Position numbers and translations under genes: made by a program. Shown here piece by piece: positions 43,821 through 52,982 of a DNA stretch of 64,000 nucleotides. The DNA comes from Mycolicibacterium tusciae (lineage in GTDB: Bacteria; Actinomycetota; Actinomycetes; Mycobacteriales; Mycobacteriaceae). The stretch is from NCBI RefSeq assembly GCF_002086795.1, contig NZ_MVIM01000006.1, forward strand, positions 186,001 to 250,000, read 5' to 3'. The notes under the pieces were generated by a model. It was not told the DNA's origin, did not search any database, and saw nothing but the letters and a program-made list of their open reading frames with translations. Positions within the stretch are counted from its first letter, which is position 1. Each line of letters begins with the position of its first letter.

Positions 43821-46025
43821 TTATTGCGTCGTGGACGCAGAGTCAATTCGATCGACGCGCACGGGAACACCTGTGAGCCAGGCCATCCCGGATACGGACT
43901 CGACATCGCCGGGCTCACTGGAGGTCAACCGGTTGACGTTCGCGCCGCCCGCGCGGTTGGCCAGCTGCCATCCGCCGGTGCCCTTGTGACCCCAGCCGTG
44001 CGGTATCGCGACCACGCCGACGACAAGGTCCTTCGTGGAGGTGACCGGCACGGTGATCTCGCCGTAGGGCGAGCTGATCCGCACGACATCGCCGTCGGCG
44101 ATCTGCAACTCGGCAGCGTCGTCGACGTGCATCAGCGCGTGATGGCGGCGTTCGCCGCGCATCAACAACGGCGAGTTGTGCATCCACGAGTTCTCCGAGC
44201 GCGGCTCTCGCATGCCGATCATCCGCAGCGGGTAGCCCTCGGGATGTCCGCGGTCCGACAGCTTGTCGACCTCGTCGGAGATATCGGAATGGACCAATCG
44301 CACGCGACGGGACAGATAGCCGACTACATCGCGCAGAACTCCGGTCCGGATGTGCGGTTCCAATACGACGCCGTGCGGGTGTTGCTCGGTCAAGCGGCGC
44401 AACGACAAACCACCGCGGCGAAGGCCGAACCGGTCGCCACCCTGCGACATCCGGACCAGGGCATCCATCACGATGCGCGGTGTCAGAGTGGTCCCGAAGA
44501 CGCTCAATGCTTTTCGTGCGGCGCCGAACACCGCGAATGCCGGAATCTGCCGTCCTAGTCGTGTTGCGAGGTCGGCGACGATATCCCACTCGGGGCGCGA
44601 TTCACCCGCCGGCGCTACCACGGCCTCGGTGGCCTGACGGAACGGCGTCGCCTGAAAACCTTGGAAAGTGTATGGGAAGTCGTCGCGCTCGTACATGGTG
44701 GTGACGGGCAGGATGTAGTCGCATCGCGCGGTGGTCTCGGTGACATAGAAGTCGAGCGCCACCGACAGGTCCAGGGTTTCGAACGCGGCCTCGAGTTCGT
44801 CCCCGTTCGGCACCGACAGCACGGGATTGCCCGCCGATACGAACATCGCTTTGATCTGCCGGTCGCCGGGTGTCGTGATCTCCTTGGCCATCATTGCTGC
44901 CGGCTCGGAGCCGATCGCGCTGCGAATCCCACTGACACGCGAGAGTTTCCGCCGCCGCGACCGCCGCATCACGGCACCCATCAAGGTGTTCTGCCACCGC
45001 CATCCAACGGTCTGCATCGTGCTGAAGACCGAACCGCCTGGCGCGTCCAGGTTTCCGGCGACCAGGTTGACCGCGTCAATCAGGTAGGTGGTGAGCGTGC
45101 CGTACCGGCCGACACAGGTGCCGAGCCGTCCGTAGACCGCGGCGCGCGGTGTGCTGACCAGGTCTCGGGCGAGCGCCTTGACGCTATCGGGATCGATACC
45201 GGTCTGGGCGGCCGTAGTTTCCGGGGTGAACGGTGCGCTGAGCGAGCGCAGCCAGTCCACACCGTCGGCCACCCGATTCACCCTGTCGACATCGACCAGG
45301 CGTTCGGAGAACATCACCTGTAACAGCGAGAGGAGCAGGTACGAATCCGAGTCGGGGACGATGCCCATCCATTCGAATGCGACGGCAGTCTCGGTCCGCC
45401 GTGGATCAATCACGAGGACGCGACCACCCCGCTTGACGATGTCCTGCATGCGGTCTTTGATCCGGGGCGCGGTAAGAAAACTGCCATGGGAGACAACTGG
45501 ATTGGCACCCATCAACACCAGCAGATCGGTACGCGTCAGGTCGGGGATCGGCACCGACGTCGGCACGCCATAGAGCAGCTGGCTCGCGATCAGCCTGCTG
45601 TTGGTGTCCTGCGACGACGCGGTGAAGTAGTGGCCGTGGCGACCCAGACCCTTCATGAACAGCAGCGCCGCGAACGTGTGGGCGTAGCTGAACGCGCCCG
45701 GGTTACCCATGTACCAACCGACGCCACCGGAACCGTGCGTGCGCAGCACGCCCGACAACCGTGCCGCGATGTCGGACATCGCCTGGTCCCACGTGACCGG
45801 TTCGAATCCGTTCGGCCCGCGGCGCAGCGGAGTCGTCACACGGTCCGGGTCGTTCTGCACCTCCGTGAACGCGATGCCCTTCTGGCACGCGAACCCGGCG
45901 GAGAGCGGATGTTCCTTGTCGGGGCGCAAGGCGACGAGGCGGCCGTCCTCGACGGTCGCGATCATGCCGCACAGCGGCTCACAAATCCGGCAGAACGTGG
46001 GCTTGTGTTCGATCACCGGTACCAC
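43821..46025 (-). CDS. Molybdopterin (bis-MGD) oxidoreductase
   Basis: 734 residues from GTG 46025 (GTG 46016 is possible); upstream in-frame codons to 46358 run through the TACTGTAA box and into the thiolase gene. The N-terminal [4Fe-4S] site is Cys12-x2-Cys15-x3-Cys19 ... Cys47 (CRICEPLCG, FACQKG). Blocks such as GADPVVSHG-like ANPVVSHGSF and RVLVIDPRRTETA are bis-MGD contacts, and the C-terminal part has the RISSPYGEITVPVTST barrel seen in DMSO reductases. The electron partner and substrate are unknown; it has no adjacent small subunit. Hydroxylation, dehydrogenation or hydration of a pathway intermediate is possible. Confidence 0.82.
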   Translation of the reverse strand: MVPVIEHKPTFCRICEPLCGMIATVEDGRLVALRPDKEHPLSAGFACQKGIAFTEVQNDPDRVTTPLRRGPNGFEPVTWDQAMSDIAARLSGVLRTHGSGGVGWYMGNPGAFSYAHTFAALLFMKGLGRHGHYFTASSQDTNSRLIASQLLYGVPTSVPIPDLTRTDLLVLMGANPVVSHGSFLTAPRIKDRMQDIVKRGGRVLVIDPRRTETAVAFEWMGIVPDSDSYLLLSLLQVMFSERLVDVDRVNRVADGVDWLRSLSAPFTPETTAAQTGIDPDSVKALARDLVSTPRAAVYGRLGTCVGRYGTLTTYLIDAVNLVAGNLDAPGGSVFSTMQTVGWRWQNTLMGAVMRRSRRRKLSRVSGIRSAIGSEPAAMMAKEITTPGDRQIKAMFVSAGNPVLSVPNGDELEAAFETLDLSVALDFYVTETTARCDYILPVTTMYERDDFPYTFQGFQATPFRQATEAVVAPAGESRPEWDIVADLATRLGRQIPAFAVFGAARKALSVFGTTLTPRIVMDALVRMSQGGDRFGLRRGGLSLRRLTEQHPHGVVLEPHIRTGVLRDVVGYLSRRVRLVHSDISDEVDKLSDRGHPEGYPLRMIGMREPRSENSWMHNSPLLMRGERRHHALMHVDDAAELQIADGDVVRISSPYGEITVPVTSTKDLVVGVVAIPHGWGHKGTGGWQLANRAGGANVNRLTSSEPGDVESVSGMAWLTGVPVRVDRIDSASTTQ

Positions 46026-46036
46026 GCCGACTACGC

Positions 46037-46055
46037 TACTGTAATAGTTACAGTT
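46037..46055. promoter_or_regulatory. TACTGTAA-N3-TTACAGTA box, site 7
   Basis: TACTGTAA-TAG-TTACAGTT, 15 of 16, between the molybdopterin-enzyme start (46025, minus) and the thiolase start (46099, plus). Confidence 0.7.
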
Positions 46056-46098
46056 GCGATAGGCCATCGGCCCGACTAGGCATGAAAGGCTTCGAGCT

Positions 46099-47247
46099 AT
46101 GACCAACGACGTCGCGATCATCGGTGTCGGGCTGCACCCGTTCGGCCGCTTCGAAGGCAAGTCAGCCATGGAGATGGGGGTGGACGCGATCTTCGCCGCG
46201 GTCGCCGACGCGGGTGTCGAGTGGAAGGACATCCAAGCCGCCACAGGTGGCAGCTGGACTGTCGCCAATCCCGACGCCATCGTCGGCATGGTCGGATTGT
46301 CCGGGATCCCGTTCACCAACGTCTTCAACGCGTGCGCCACGGCCGCAAGCGCCGCCAAGGCCTGCGCCGACGGAATCCGATTGGGCGACTATGACATCGG
46401 CATCGCGGTCGGACTGGACAAACATCCTCGCGGCGCGTTCACCGAAGATCCGGCGCTGGTGGGCATGCCGAGGTGGTACGCCGAGAACGGCCAGTACCTC
46501 ACCACGCAGTACTTCGGGATGAAGGCCAACAAGTATCTGCACGACCACGGCATCTCGCAGGAGACGCTCGCCCGGGTCGCCAACAAGAACTTCCGCAATG
46601 GTGCGCTGAACCCGAACGCGTTCCGCCGCAAGCCCATCGCTGTGGAGGACATCCTCAATTCGACGATGCTGAACTACCCGCTGACCCAGTACATGTTCTG
46701 CGCACCCGACGAAGGAGCAGCGGCCGTGGTCATGTGTCGCGCCGACATTGCGCACAAATACAGCACGAAGCCGGTGTACCTGAAGGCGGTCGAGGTGAGG
46801 ACCCGGCGATACGGCGCCTATGAGGTCAACACCACGTTCGCGCCGGTCGCCGAAGATGTGGCCCCCACGGTGTACGCGGCCAGGTCCGCATTTGAAAAGG
46901 CCGGGGTCGCACCAGAGGACGTCGATGTGATCCAGCTGCAGGACACCGACGCAGGCGCTGAGATCATCCACATGGCCGAGTGCGGATTCTGCGCCGACGG
47001 CGATCAGGAGAAGCTGCTGGCCGACGGCGCCACCGAGATCGGTGGCTCGTTGCCGGTCAACACCGACGGCGGACTGATCGCCAACGGCGAACCCATCGGG
47101 GCATCGGGCCTGCGTCAGATCCACGAGTTGGTGCGCCAACTGCGGGGCGAGGCTGGAGATCGGCAGGTGCCCGGCGAGCCGAAGGTCGGCTTCGCCCAAC
47201 TGTACGGGGCGCCCGGCACCGCCGCGGCGACGATCCTCACGAGGTGA
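46099..47247 (+). CDS. Thiolase, SCP-x / lipid-transfer-protein type
   Basis: 382 residues. The thiolase fold starts with DVAIIGVGLHPFGRFEGK; the nucleophile is Cys79 in NVFNACATAASA and the later loops include PVNTDGGLIANGEPIGASG, where Glu stands at the position usually written His in GGHPIGASG. Members of this branch (Ltp and SCP2-thiolase types) cleave branched-chain or steroid side-chain beta-ketoacyl-CoA or act as aldolases; the Glu may point to a retro-aldol or non-thiolytic role. It follows a 15/16 TACTGTAA box by 43 bases and converges on the epimerase gene, 30 bases from its stop. Confidence 0.83.
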   Translation: MTNDVAIIGVGLHPFGRFEGKSAMEMGVDAIFAAVADAGVEWKDIQAATGGSWTVANPDAIVGMVGLSGIPFTNVFNACATAASAAKACADGIRLGDYDIGIAVGLDKHPRGAFTEDPALVGMPRWYAENGQYLTTQYFGMKANKYLHDHGISQETLARVANKNFRNGALNPNAFRRKPIAVEDILNSTMLNYPLTQYMFCAPDEGAAAVVMCRADIAHKYSTKPVYLKAVEVRTRRYGAYEVNTTFAPVAEDVAPTVYAARSAFEKAGVAPEDVDVIQLQDTDAGAEIIHMAECGFCADGDQEKLLADGATEIGGSLPVNTDGGLIANGEPIGASGLRQIHELVRQLRGEAGDRQVPGEPKVGFAQLYGAPGTAAATILTR

Positions 47248-47277
47248 CCATCGCTGGCTCGCGGCATGCCGGCCCAC

Positions 47278-48288
47278 TCAGCCCCGGCGGGCTACATCCT
47301 TGGCATGGTCGACGTGAAACCGTGCCGCCTTGCGAATCGACTCGGCGGCAGGGCGCGGCTTCCAGCCGAGTTCCCGCGTCGCCTTACCGTGGTCCGCAGG
47401 CGATGTGGTGTGTAGGAGTCGCACGCCCGTCACATCGATGACGGGATCACGTCGCAGCAATCGGGCCACCGCTCCGCTGATGAAGCCCGCGGCGTACATC
47501 ACCGCGAGCGGGATACCGAAACGCGGTGGGCGCGCACCGACCCCATCCGCCGCCGTCGTCAGCAGCTCCCGCATCGGCATGTAGGTCTCGGAAATGATGT
47601 AGCGCTCGCCGACCCGGCCATGTTCGGCGGCGAGCAGGAACGCGTCTGCGACGTCCTCGATACCCACCACCTCGGTGGACACTCCGTTGACCCACACCGG
47701 AAGCTGGCCATGCGCAGCCAGTTTCACCATCAGCCCTTGATTCGGCTGGTAGTCCAGCGGTCCGTACGGGTTGGACACATTCAACGCGACGGCGGGCAGT
47801 GCCCGTTCGCGCGCATAGCGCAGGACCAATTCCTCCGCCTTGCGGCGCGACTCGATATAGGGCCCGCCGACCCCCGGCCAGTTGAACGCATCGTCTTCCG
47901 TCGCCGGCCGGCCTTCTCCGAGGGCGATGGTGCCGATCGTGCTGCAGAACACGAACCGATACAGATCGGCGTCGGCGGCGATATCGAGCACCCGCTGCAG
48001 GCAGTTGACGTTGGTTTCGAAGAGCGGTGCCGGGTCGCGCAAGTGGAATCGCGTGTCCACCACGCAGTAGTACACGACGTCGCGGTTGGCCATCGCAGCC
48101 CGCAACGCCTCCTCGTCGTACAGGTCGCCGTAGCACCGTTCGATGTCGAGGTCGTCGATTCCGAGGGTTTTGCTGGACTTGCGGAGGTACGCCCGCACAT
48201 CGTCGCCGCGCTCGACGAGCCTTCGAGTGACGTGGGAGCCGACGAACCCGCTCGCCCCCATCACGAGAGCCCTACGCGGCGGGGTCAT
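47278..48288 (-). CDS. NAD-dependent epimerase/dehydratase family protein (extended SDR)
   Basis: 336 residues from ATG 48288. The Rossmann motif GASGFVGSHV and the extended-SDR segment FVFCSTIGTIALGEGRPATE are present, followed by PYIESRRKAE. In the YxxxK motif the fourth residue after Tyr is Arg; the next Lys is two residues later, so the catalytic Lys may be shifted or replaced. The family includes HpnA-like and 3beta-HSD-like proteins, so oxidation of a hydroxyl on a lipid is possible. It is the last gene of a run of seven minus-strand genes that begins at 55072, and starts 1 base after the upstream gene's stop. Confidence 0.78.
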   Translation of the reverse strand: MTPPRRALVMGASGFVGSHVTRRLVERGDDVRAYLRKSSKTLGIDDLDIERCYGDLYDEEALRAAMANRDVVYYCVVDTRFHLRDPAPLFETNVNCLQRVLDIAADADLYRFVFCSTIGTIALGEGRPATEDDAFNWPGVGGPYIESRRKAEELVLRYARERALPAVALNVSNPYGPLDYQPNQGLMVKLAAHGQLPVWVNGVSTEVVGIEDVADAFLLAAEHGRVGERYIISETYMPMRELLTTAADGVGARPPRFGIPLAVMYAAGFISGAVARLLRRDPVIDVTGVRLLHTTSPADHGKATRELGWKPRPAAESIRKAARFHVDHAKDVARRG

Positions 48289-48289
48289 A

Positions 48290-49483
48290 CTACGACGCCT
48301 TCTTGGTGACCGGAGCGTACGCCGGTTTACCGAGACCAAGCGCATACTGCGCGATCATGTTTCGGAATACCTCGAGGGTGCCACCGTAGATGCCGACCAG
48401 CGGCGCGAACCGGTAGACGTACTCGGCGGCACCGTCGTCGGCCGCCCCGTCGGTGCCGATCGGCAGCGACGCCGCCGTGCCCAGGAGGTCCATCAGATCC
48501 GGTGAGATGTCGCGCATCGTCTGGGCGAGCGCGACACGTCCGAAGATGCTCGGCGCGCTCAGGGCGGCCTCCATCCGGGCGACGCTTCGGCCCAACCGGT
48601 AGGAGACCGCGCCGTCGTCGATCGGGCGACGGCCGTCGGGTCCCGTCTCGACGACCTTGGCGGCCGCCCTGTCGACGGCGGTCGCCATGAATCCGGCCTG
48701 GTGCATCATGATCGACACGTCCTGCAGACCGTCCCGCGCGGCTTCCACCGCACCGTGCTCGACGTTGAGCGGTTCGCGGACTACGGTCCAACCGTCATTC
48801 ACCTCGCCAAGCCGATACTTGTCGTCCACCCGGACGTCGCTGTAGTAGACGATGTTCGTGCGGTCGCCGTCGACGGTCCGCACACCCTGGATCTCGATAC
48901 CCGGTGAGTCCAGCGGAACGAGAAACATGGTCAGGCTCTTGTGTTTCGGTGCCGTCGGGTCGGTGTTGGTGATCAGGAAGACGTACTGGCAGTTGTGTGC
49001 GCCGGTGGTGAACATCTTCGATCCGTTGATCACCCACCCGTCGCCGTCACGCACCGCGCGGGTCTTGCAGGTTGCGACGTCGGACCCGCCCTCGGGTTCG
49101 GTGTATCCAAGGCAGAGTCGAGCGTGGCCGCTGTAGACCTGCGGCATCACCTCGGCTTTGAGTTCGGGCGAGCCGAACTTCTCCACTGAGCGCGCGATCA
49201 TGGCGGTGGTGCCCGAGGTGACCCAAGGCACGTGGGCGCGGCGCTTTTCCAGTGCCCAGATTCGGGCCCGGAGGCGATCGAAACCGCCCTCCGATTCCGG
49301 CTTCCATTCCTTCTCTAGGTAGCCCGCTTCACCGAGCGCCAAATGCACGCCCTCGTCGAAATTGTCGCCGGTCTCGCGATCGCGGCGGATCACCTCGTCC
49401 GTGACGTGGGTGCGCAGAAAGGCGCGCGCCTCGTCCAGGAAGGCCTGATCGTCGTCGGAGAGTTCGACCCGTGAGAAATCCAT
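48290..49483 (-). CDS. Acyl-CoA dehydrogenase (FadE), first of pair
   Basis: 397 residues from ATG 49483. The N-terminal helical domain (DDDQAFLDEARAFLR), the FAD-binding middle with CLGYTEPEGGSDVATCKTRA and SKMFTTGAHNC, and the C-terminal four-helix bundle ending FRNMIAQYALGLGKP are present. The usual catalytic Glu region is GIYGGTLEVFRN, which in typical FadE reads GG-(T/S)-xE; the Glu is present. It likely dehydrogenates an acyl-CoA. It lies next to a second, shorter FadE gene (49491-50534), the arrangement of heterotetrameric alpha2-beta2 FadE pairs used on steroid side chains. Confidence 0.88.
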   Translation of the reverse strand: MDFSRVELSDDDQAFLDEARAFLRTHVTDEVIRRDRETGDNFDEGVHLALGEAGYLEKEWKPESEGGFDRLRARIWALEKRRAHVPWVTSGTTAMIARSVEKFGSPELKAEVMPQVYSGHARLCLGYTEPEGGSDVATCKTRAVRDGDGWVINGSKMFTTGAHNCQYVFLITNTDPTAPKHKSLTMFLVPLDSPGIEIQGVRTVDGDRTNIVYYSDVRVDDKYRLGEVNDGWTVVREPLNVEHGAVEAARDGLQDVSIMMHQAGFMATAVDRAAAKVVETGPDGRRPIDDGAVSYRLGRSVARMEAALSAPSIFGRVALAQTMRDISPDLMDLLGTAASLPIGTDGAADDGAAEYVYRFAPLVGIYGGTLEVFRNMIAQYALGLGKPAYAPVTKKAS

Positions 49484-49490
49484 TGCGGCC

Positions 49491-50534
49491 CTACCTGCTT
49501 TCCCGTGCGGACACAATCTCGGCGATGTATTTGGCGGTGACGCCGGGGTCGCCACCGGCCAGCGACCATCCGCGCGCCCGCACCAGATAGGCGGTGGCGG
49601 CCGCTTCAGCCGAAACACCAAGACCGCCTTGAACATGGACCGCCATCGTCGCCGCTTTCGAGGCCTCTTCGGCCATGAACACGAATGCCGACGGCGCCAG
49701 CTCAGGGCGCTCGTCGGGCTCGTTGTCGAGGAACCACGCGGCGCGGCGCGCCAGGTTACGTCCGCCCTGCACCGTGATGGCGATGTTGGCGAGCGGATGC
49801 GAGATACCCTGGAGCGTCGAGATCGGGACACCGAGTGTGTAGCGGGACTTGGCGAACTCGGCGGCGATGGTCATCGTCTCCTCGACGAGTCCGACAAGCG
49901 CTGCAGCCATGAGCACCCGCCATTCGTCGAGTGCACGTTGATATTCGGTCAACGCCTCCGCGCCGCTGCCCAGGACGCAACGGTCATCAGCCGCGCTGGG
50001 ATCGACCCATGCCATTGGCATCTTGCCGATGTTGTCGACCTTGGCCGGACGGCTTCCGAACGTCAGGCGCACCACGTCGTCGCCGTCGCGGACGATGATG
50101 TGATCCGCGATCGAGCCGGTCGGGATCAGGCGGACTCCCGACGCGTTGTCGTGTCGGGGATCGAACGCGACCAGCTGCTTACCGTTGACCACGTCGGGTT
50201 CTACCGTGCCGAGCCGTGCGTGCAGGCGCGCCGCACAGATGTGATCGATCCACGGAACCGGGGCCAGCACCCGGCCGAGTTCCTCGGCAACCAGCGTCAG
50301 GTCGACGAGTGTGGCGCCGTCTCCTCCGCTGGATTCGGGCAGCGCCATACTGGTTGCACCCATGGCGCACAGGCGTTCCCACAGACTCTTGTCGAATCCG
50401 GATTCCTCGGCGGCGCGGACGGTTTCGATCGGGCAGTGCGTGTTGAAGAATTCCCGATACGCGGACTGTATCGCCTCGTGGTCGTCCGACAGGCTGTAGT
50501 CCAGCCTCCGCAGTTCGTAACGGTCCATCGTCAC
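49491..50534 (-). CDS. Acyl-CoA dehydrogenase (FadE), second of pair
   Basis: 347 residues from GTG 50534, overlapping the amidohydrolase stop (GTGA); ATG 50528 is an alternative. It has the ACAD fold with DLTLVAEELGRVLAPVPW and the C-terminal bundle with HVQGGLGVSAEAAATAYLVRA. The middle domain lacks several of the usual FAD-binding stretches (no clear CLGxTEP-like motif) and is shorter, so it is probably the non-catalytic or half-FAD partner of the FadE encoded next to it. It ends 7 bases before that gene. Such unequal pairs are well known in mycobacterial steroid catabolism. Confidence 0.85.
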   Translation of the reverse strand: MTMDRYELRRLDYSLSDDHEAIQSAYREFFNTHCPIETVRAAEESGFDKSLWERLCAMGATSMALPESSGGDGATLVDLTLVAEELGRVLAPVPWIDHICAARLHARLGTVEPDVVNGKQLVAFDPRHDNASGVRLIPTGSIADHIIVRDGDDVVRLTFGSRPAKVDNIGKMPMAWVDPSAADDRCVLGSGAEALTEYQRALDEWRVLMAAALVGLVEETMTIAAEFAKSRYTLGVPISTLQGISHPLANIAITVQGGRNLARRAAWFLDNEPDERPELAPSAFVFMAEEASKAATMAVHVQGGLGVSAEAAATAYLVRARGWSLAGGDPGVTAKYIAEIVSARESR

Positions 50535-51367
50535 TGCTCCTCTCGGGGCCCGAAAAAGAAATCCTGTGCGTTGTTGTAGAGGTAGTTGTCCAGCACCTCG
50601 GCAGGCAGGTCCAGCGCCAGCGCCTCGGGCACCACCCGATGCATTCTCAGCACCGGCCAGTCCGAAGCAAAGATCACCTTGTCAGGCCCGCGGGTGCGCA
50701 TGTAGTGCAGCAGGCTGTCCGGCAGCCGCTTCGGCGACCACGCCGACGTCATCAGTCGCAGGTTCTTGTACTTGATCAGGAGTCGGATCGCGACATCCCA
50801 CCACGGGTCGGCCCCGTGAATCATGCAGAGTTTCAACTCGGGGAACCGCACACAGACCCGGTCGAGGTGAATCGGGTTCTGCGCCTCCCCCGGGATCGGC
50901 GGCCCCGGCAGCCCGGTGTTGACGCACAGCGGCAGCCCCAGCTCAGCGCATTTGGTGTAGAGCGGGTAATACACGGCGTCGCTCGGCGGATATTGGCCGT
51001 CGCCCCAAAAGCTGGGCCCCACTGCGGTATACGCCACCGGCATATCCCGCAGGACGGCGGTGAGTTCTCGCAGCGACGGCATGGGCCGCAGCAGGTTCAC
51101 CCCGCCCATGGCGAGGGCGAATTTGTCGGGCCGCTGGTCGACGAACTTCCGGGCGGTCACCGACGGCTTCGTCAGGTTGTCCATCAGGATGGCCTTCTCC
51201 ACGCCGCGCTCGTCCATCTCCTCGAGCAGCTGCTCGAGCTCGACCTGGTCGTAGAGGGATTGCGGTCCCTTGAAGTAGTCGTCGCGCACCTTGAGCATGA
51301 ACTCGGGCTGCTTCTCGGTCTCGCCAAAGTGGACGTTGACCAGACAATCAATCGCTTTGTGGCTCAT
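50531..51367 (-). CDS. Amidohydrolase family protein (second)
   Basis: 278 residues. The PF04909-type TIM barrel is suggested by PLCVNTGLPGPPIPG, LKLCMIHGADPWWDVAIRL and DKVIFASDWPVLRMHRVV. The first metal-ligand motif of the family (DxHxH or DNHYYE-like) is reduced to VNVHFGE, so metal content is uncertain. Shorter than the third amidohydrolase (52983-54194) and different from it, so the two are not recent duplicates. Decarboxylation or hydrolysis of a ring-derived acid is possible. It overlaps the FadD start by ATGA and the second FadE start by GTGA. Confidence 0.76.
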   Translation of the reverse strand: MSHKAIDCLVNVHFGETEKQPEFMLKVRDDYFKGPQSLYDQVELEQLLEEMDERGVEKAILMDNLTKPSVTARKFVDQRPDKFALAMGGVNLLRPMPSLRELTAVLRDMPVAYTAVGPSFWGDGQYPPSDAVYYPLYTKCAELGLPLCVNTGLPGPPIPGEAQNPIHLDRVCVRFPELKLCMIHGADPWWDVAIRLLIKYKNLRLMTSAWSPKRLPDSLLHYMRTRGPDKVIFASDWPVLRMHRVVPEALALDLPAEVLDNYLYNNAQDFFFGPREEQ

Positions 51368-52980
51368 GTCAGCGAGGCCTCTTGGACGGCAGTGGCTTTC
51401 GCCCAGCGGTAGTCCGGTTTACCGTTTCCGAGCCGACGGACCTGATCGACGATGATGAACTCCTTCGGCGCCTTGAACCGCGCGAGACGCGACGTGCACT
51501 GACGATGAAGCTGTTCCGGGGTGACATCGACGCCCTCCTTCAGGGCCACGAGGGCGACGAGTTCTTCACCCCAACGCTCGCTCGGACGCCCGACCACCAA
51601 CGCGTCGGCCACGCCCGAATACGCGCGCAGCACTTCCTCGACTTCTTCGACGAAGACCTTCTCGCCTCCGGTGTTGACGACAAGGGAATCTCGGCCGAAC
51701 AACTGCAGCGAGCCATCGGCAGCCAGCGAGCCACGGTCCCCGGAAATCACCACCCGCCGCCCCTCGACGACGGGGAACGTCTTCCGGGTGGCGGTCTCGT
51801 CGTCGAAATACCCGAGCGGGATACGCCCGGCGCGCGCGACGAAGCCGACTTCCAGCTCCCCCGGTTGCAGGAAGCGCCTGTAGTTCTCAGACAGGACCAG
51901 CGCGCCCTCCCTGAGCACGAAAGTGTCCTTCTGGTCGCCCTGCTGGCTGCGCCCGAAGCCCACGTTCCCGGTCTCCGACGAGCCGTATCCGTTGATCAGG
52001 GTGATCTGCGGCAGCAATTCCAGAAGAGCCTCTTGGTGTTTCGGATTTGTCGCCGCTCCGCCGGTGCCGATCGCATACATCGACGACAGATCGTAGGAAC
52101 CGGCGCGCAGTTCCTCCACCAGCGGACCCGCGTAGGCGTCACCGACCATCGTCATCATCCCGACCTTCTCACGCTCGGCGGTCTCGAGTACCGCACGCGG
52201 GTCGAAGCGTGTTTTGTCGTAGAGGACGATCGGCAACCCGTTGAGCAGTCCCGCGAAAGCCGTCCACATACCCGCCGCATGCATCAGCGGGGACACCGCG
52301 AACCACGGCTGACCTTCGAATCCGAGCTTGGCGTGAATCTCGTCGACGGTCTCATGGTCGGCACCGTTCATGGACACCACGTAGGTGTCGCTCTGCCGCC
52401 ACATGACACCCTTCGGGCGGCCGGTCGTCCCGCCGGTGCACACCATCATCACGTCGTCCGGTGAAGGCGCGAGATCGTGGTCCGTATCGCCCTGCGCCAG
52501 AGCATCTTCGAAGCTGATGGCCCCGGGCAGGAGCGGGACGGTGCTGTCGTCGTCGACTGCGATCATCACGTCCGCCGCGGCAGGCGGGAGCACGTCGGCG
52601 AACTTGGGCCCGAACGAGCGGTGATAAATGACTGCGCGGGGGCGAAGGTATTCGAGGAGTTCGGCGACCTCGCGTGGGGCGTAGTTGTAGTTCACATTGA
52701 CCGGCACGGTACGCGCCTTCAGCGAGCCGATGACCGCGTCGGGGTAGAGATCGTTGTGCATGACGAGTGCGACGCGATCCTGTCCGCACTCCCAGTTCTG
52801 CAGCTCGTCCCGTTCCCGGTGTGCGCCCAAGCCCTGGGCGGCCAGAAAATTGGCCAGTCGACGGGTCCGGTCCGCCGACTCGCCGAACGTGCTGCGACGG
52901 CTGCCACAGACGGTCATCAGTCGGTCGGGTGCGGCCTCGGCGATCGCGTCGAGCACCGCCCCGATGGTCCATTCGCCCAT
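51364..52980 (-). CDS. Acyl-CoA synthetase (FadD), second of the subfamily
   Basis: 538 residues. The AMP-binding motif MMVCTGGTTGRPKGVMWRQ, A5 NGYGSSETGNVGF and the C-terminal GNGKPDYRW (catalytic Lys) are complete. The segment RDELQNWECGQDRVALVMHN matches the FadD at 36364-38034 in position and pattern, so these are paralogues probably acting on two acids of one pathway. It lies between two amidohydrolase genes, with ATGA overlap to the downstream gene and 2 bases after the upstream one. Cytosolic, ATP- and CoA-dependent. Confidence 0.88.
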   Translation of the reverse strand: MGEWTIGAVLDAIAEAAPDRLMTVCGSRRSTFGESADRTRRLANFLAAQGLGAHRERDELQNWECGQDRVALVMHNDLYPDAVIGSLKARTVPVNVNYNYAPREVAELLEYLRPRAVIYHRSFGPKFADVLPPAAADVMIAVDDDSTVPLLPGAISFEDALAQGDTDHDLAPSPDDVMMVCTGGTTGRPKGVMWRQSDTYVVSMNGADHETVDEIHAKLGFEGQPWFAVSPLMHAAGMWTAFAGLLNGLPIVLYDKTRFDPRAVLETAEREKVGMMTMVGDAYAGPLVEELRAGSYDLSSMYAIGTGGAATNPKHQEALLELLPQITLINGYGSSETGNVGFGRSQQGDQKDTFVLREGALVLSENYRRFLQPGELEVGFVARAGRIPLGYFDDETATRKTFPVVEGRRVVISGDRGSLAADGSLQLFGRDSLVVNTGGEKVFVEEVEEVLRAYSGVADALVVGRPSERWGEELVALVALKEGVDVTPEQLHRQCTSRLARFKAPKEFIIVDQVRRLGNGKPDYRWAKATAVQEASLT

Positions 52981-52982
52981 GG

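Noticed and set aside
43175..43876. Plus-strand 233-codon frame over the DUF2510 gene and the gap
   Set aside because: It is antisense to the DUF2510 gene and has no recognisable motif; the minus-strand protein has the clear W-x-x-D-P and RYWDG pattern.
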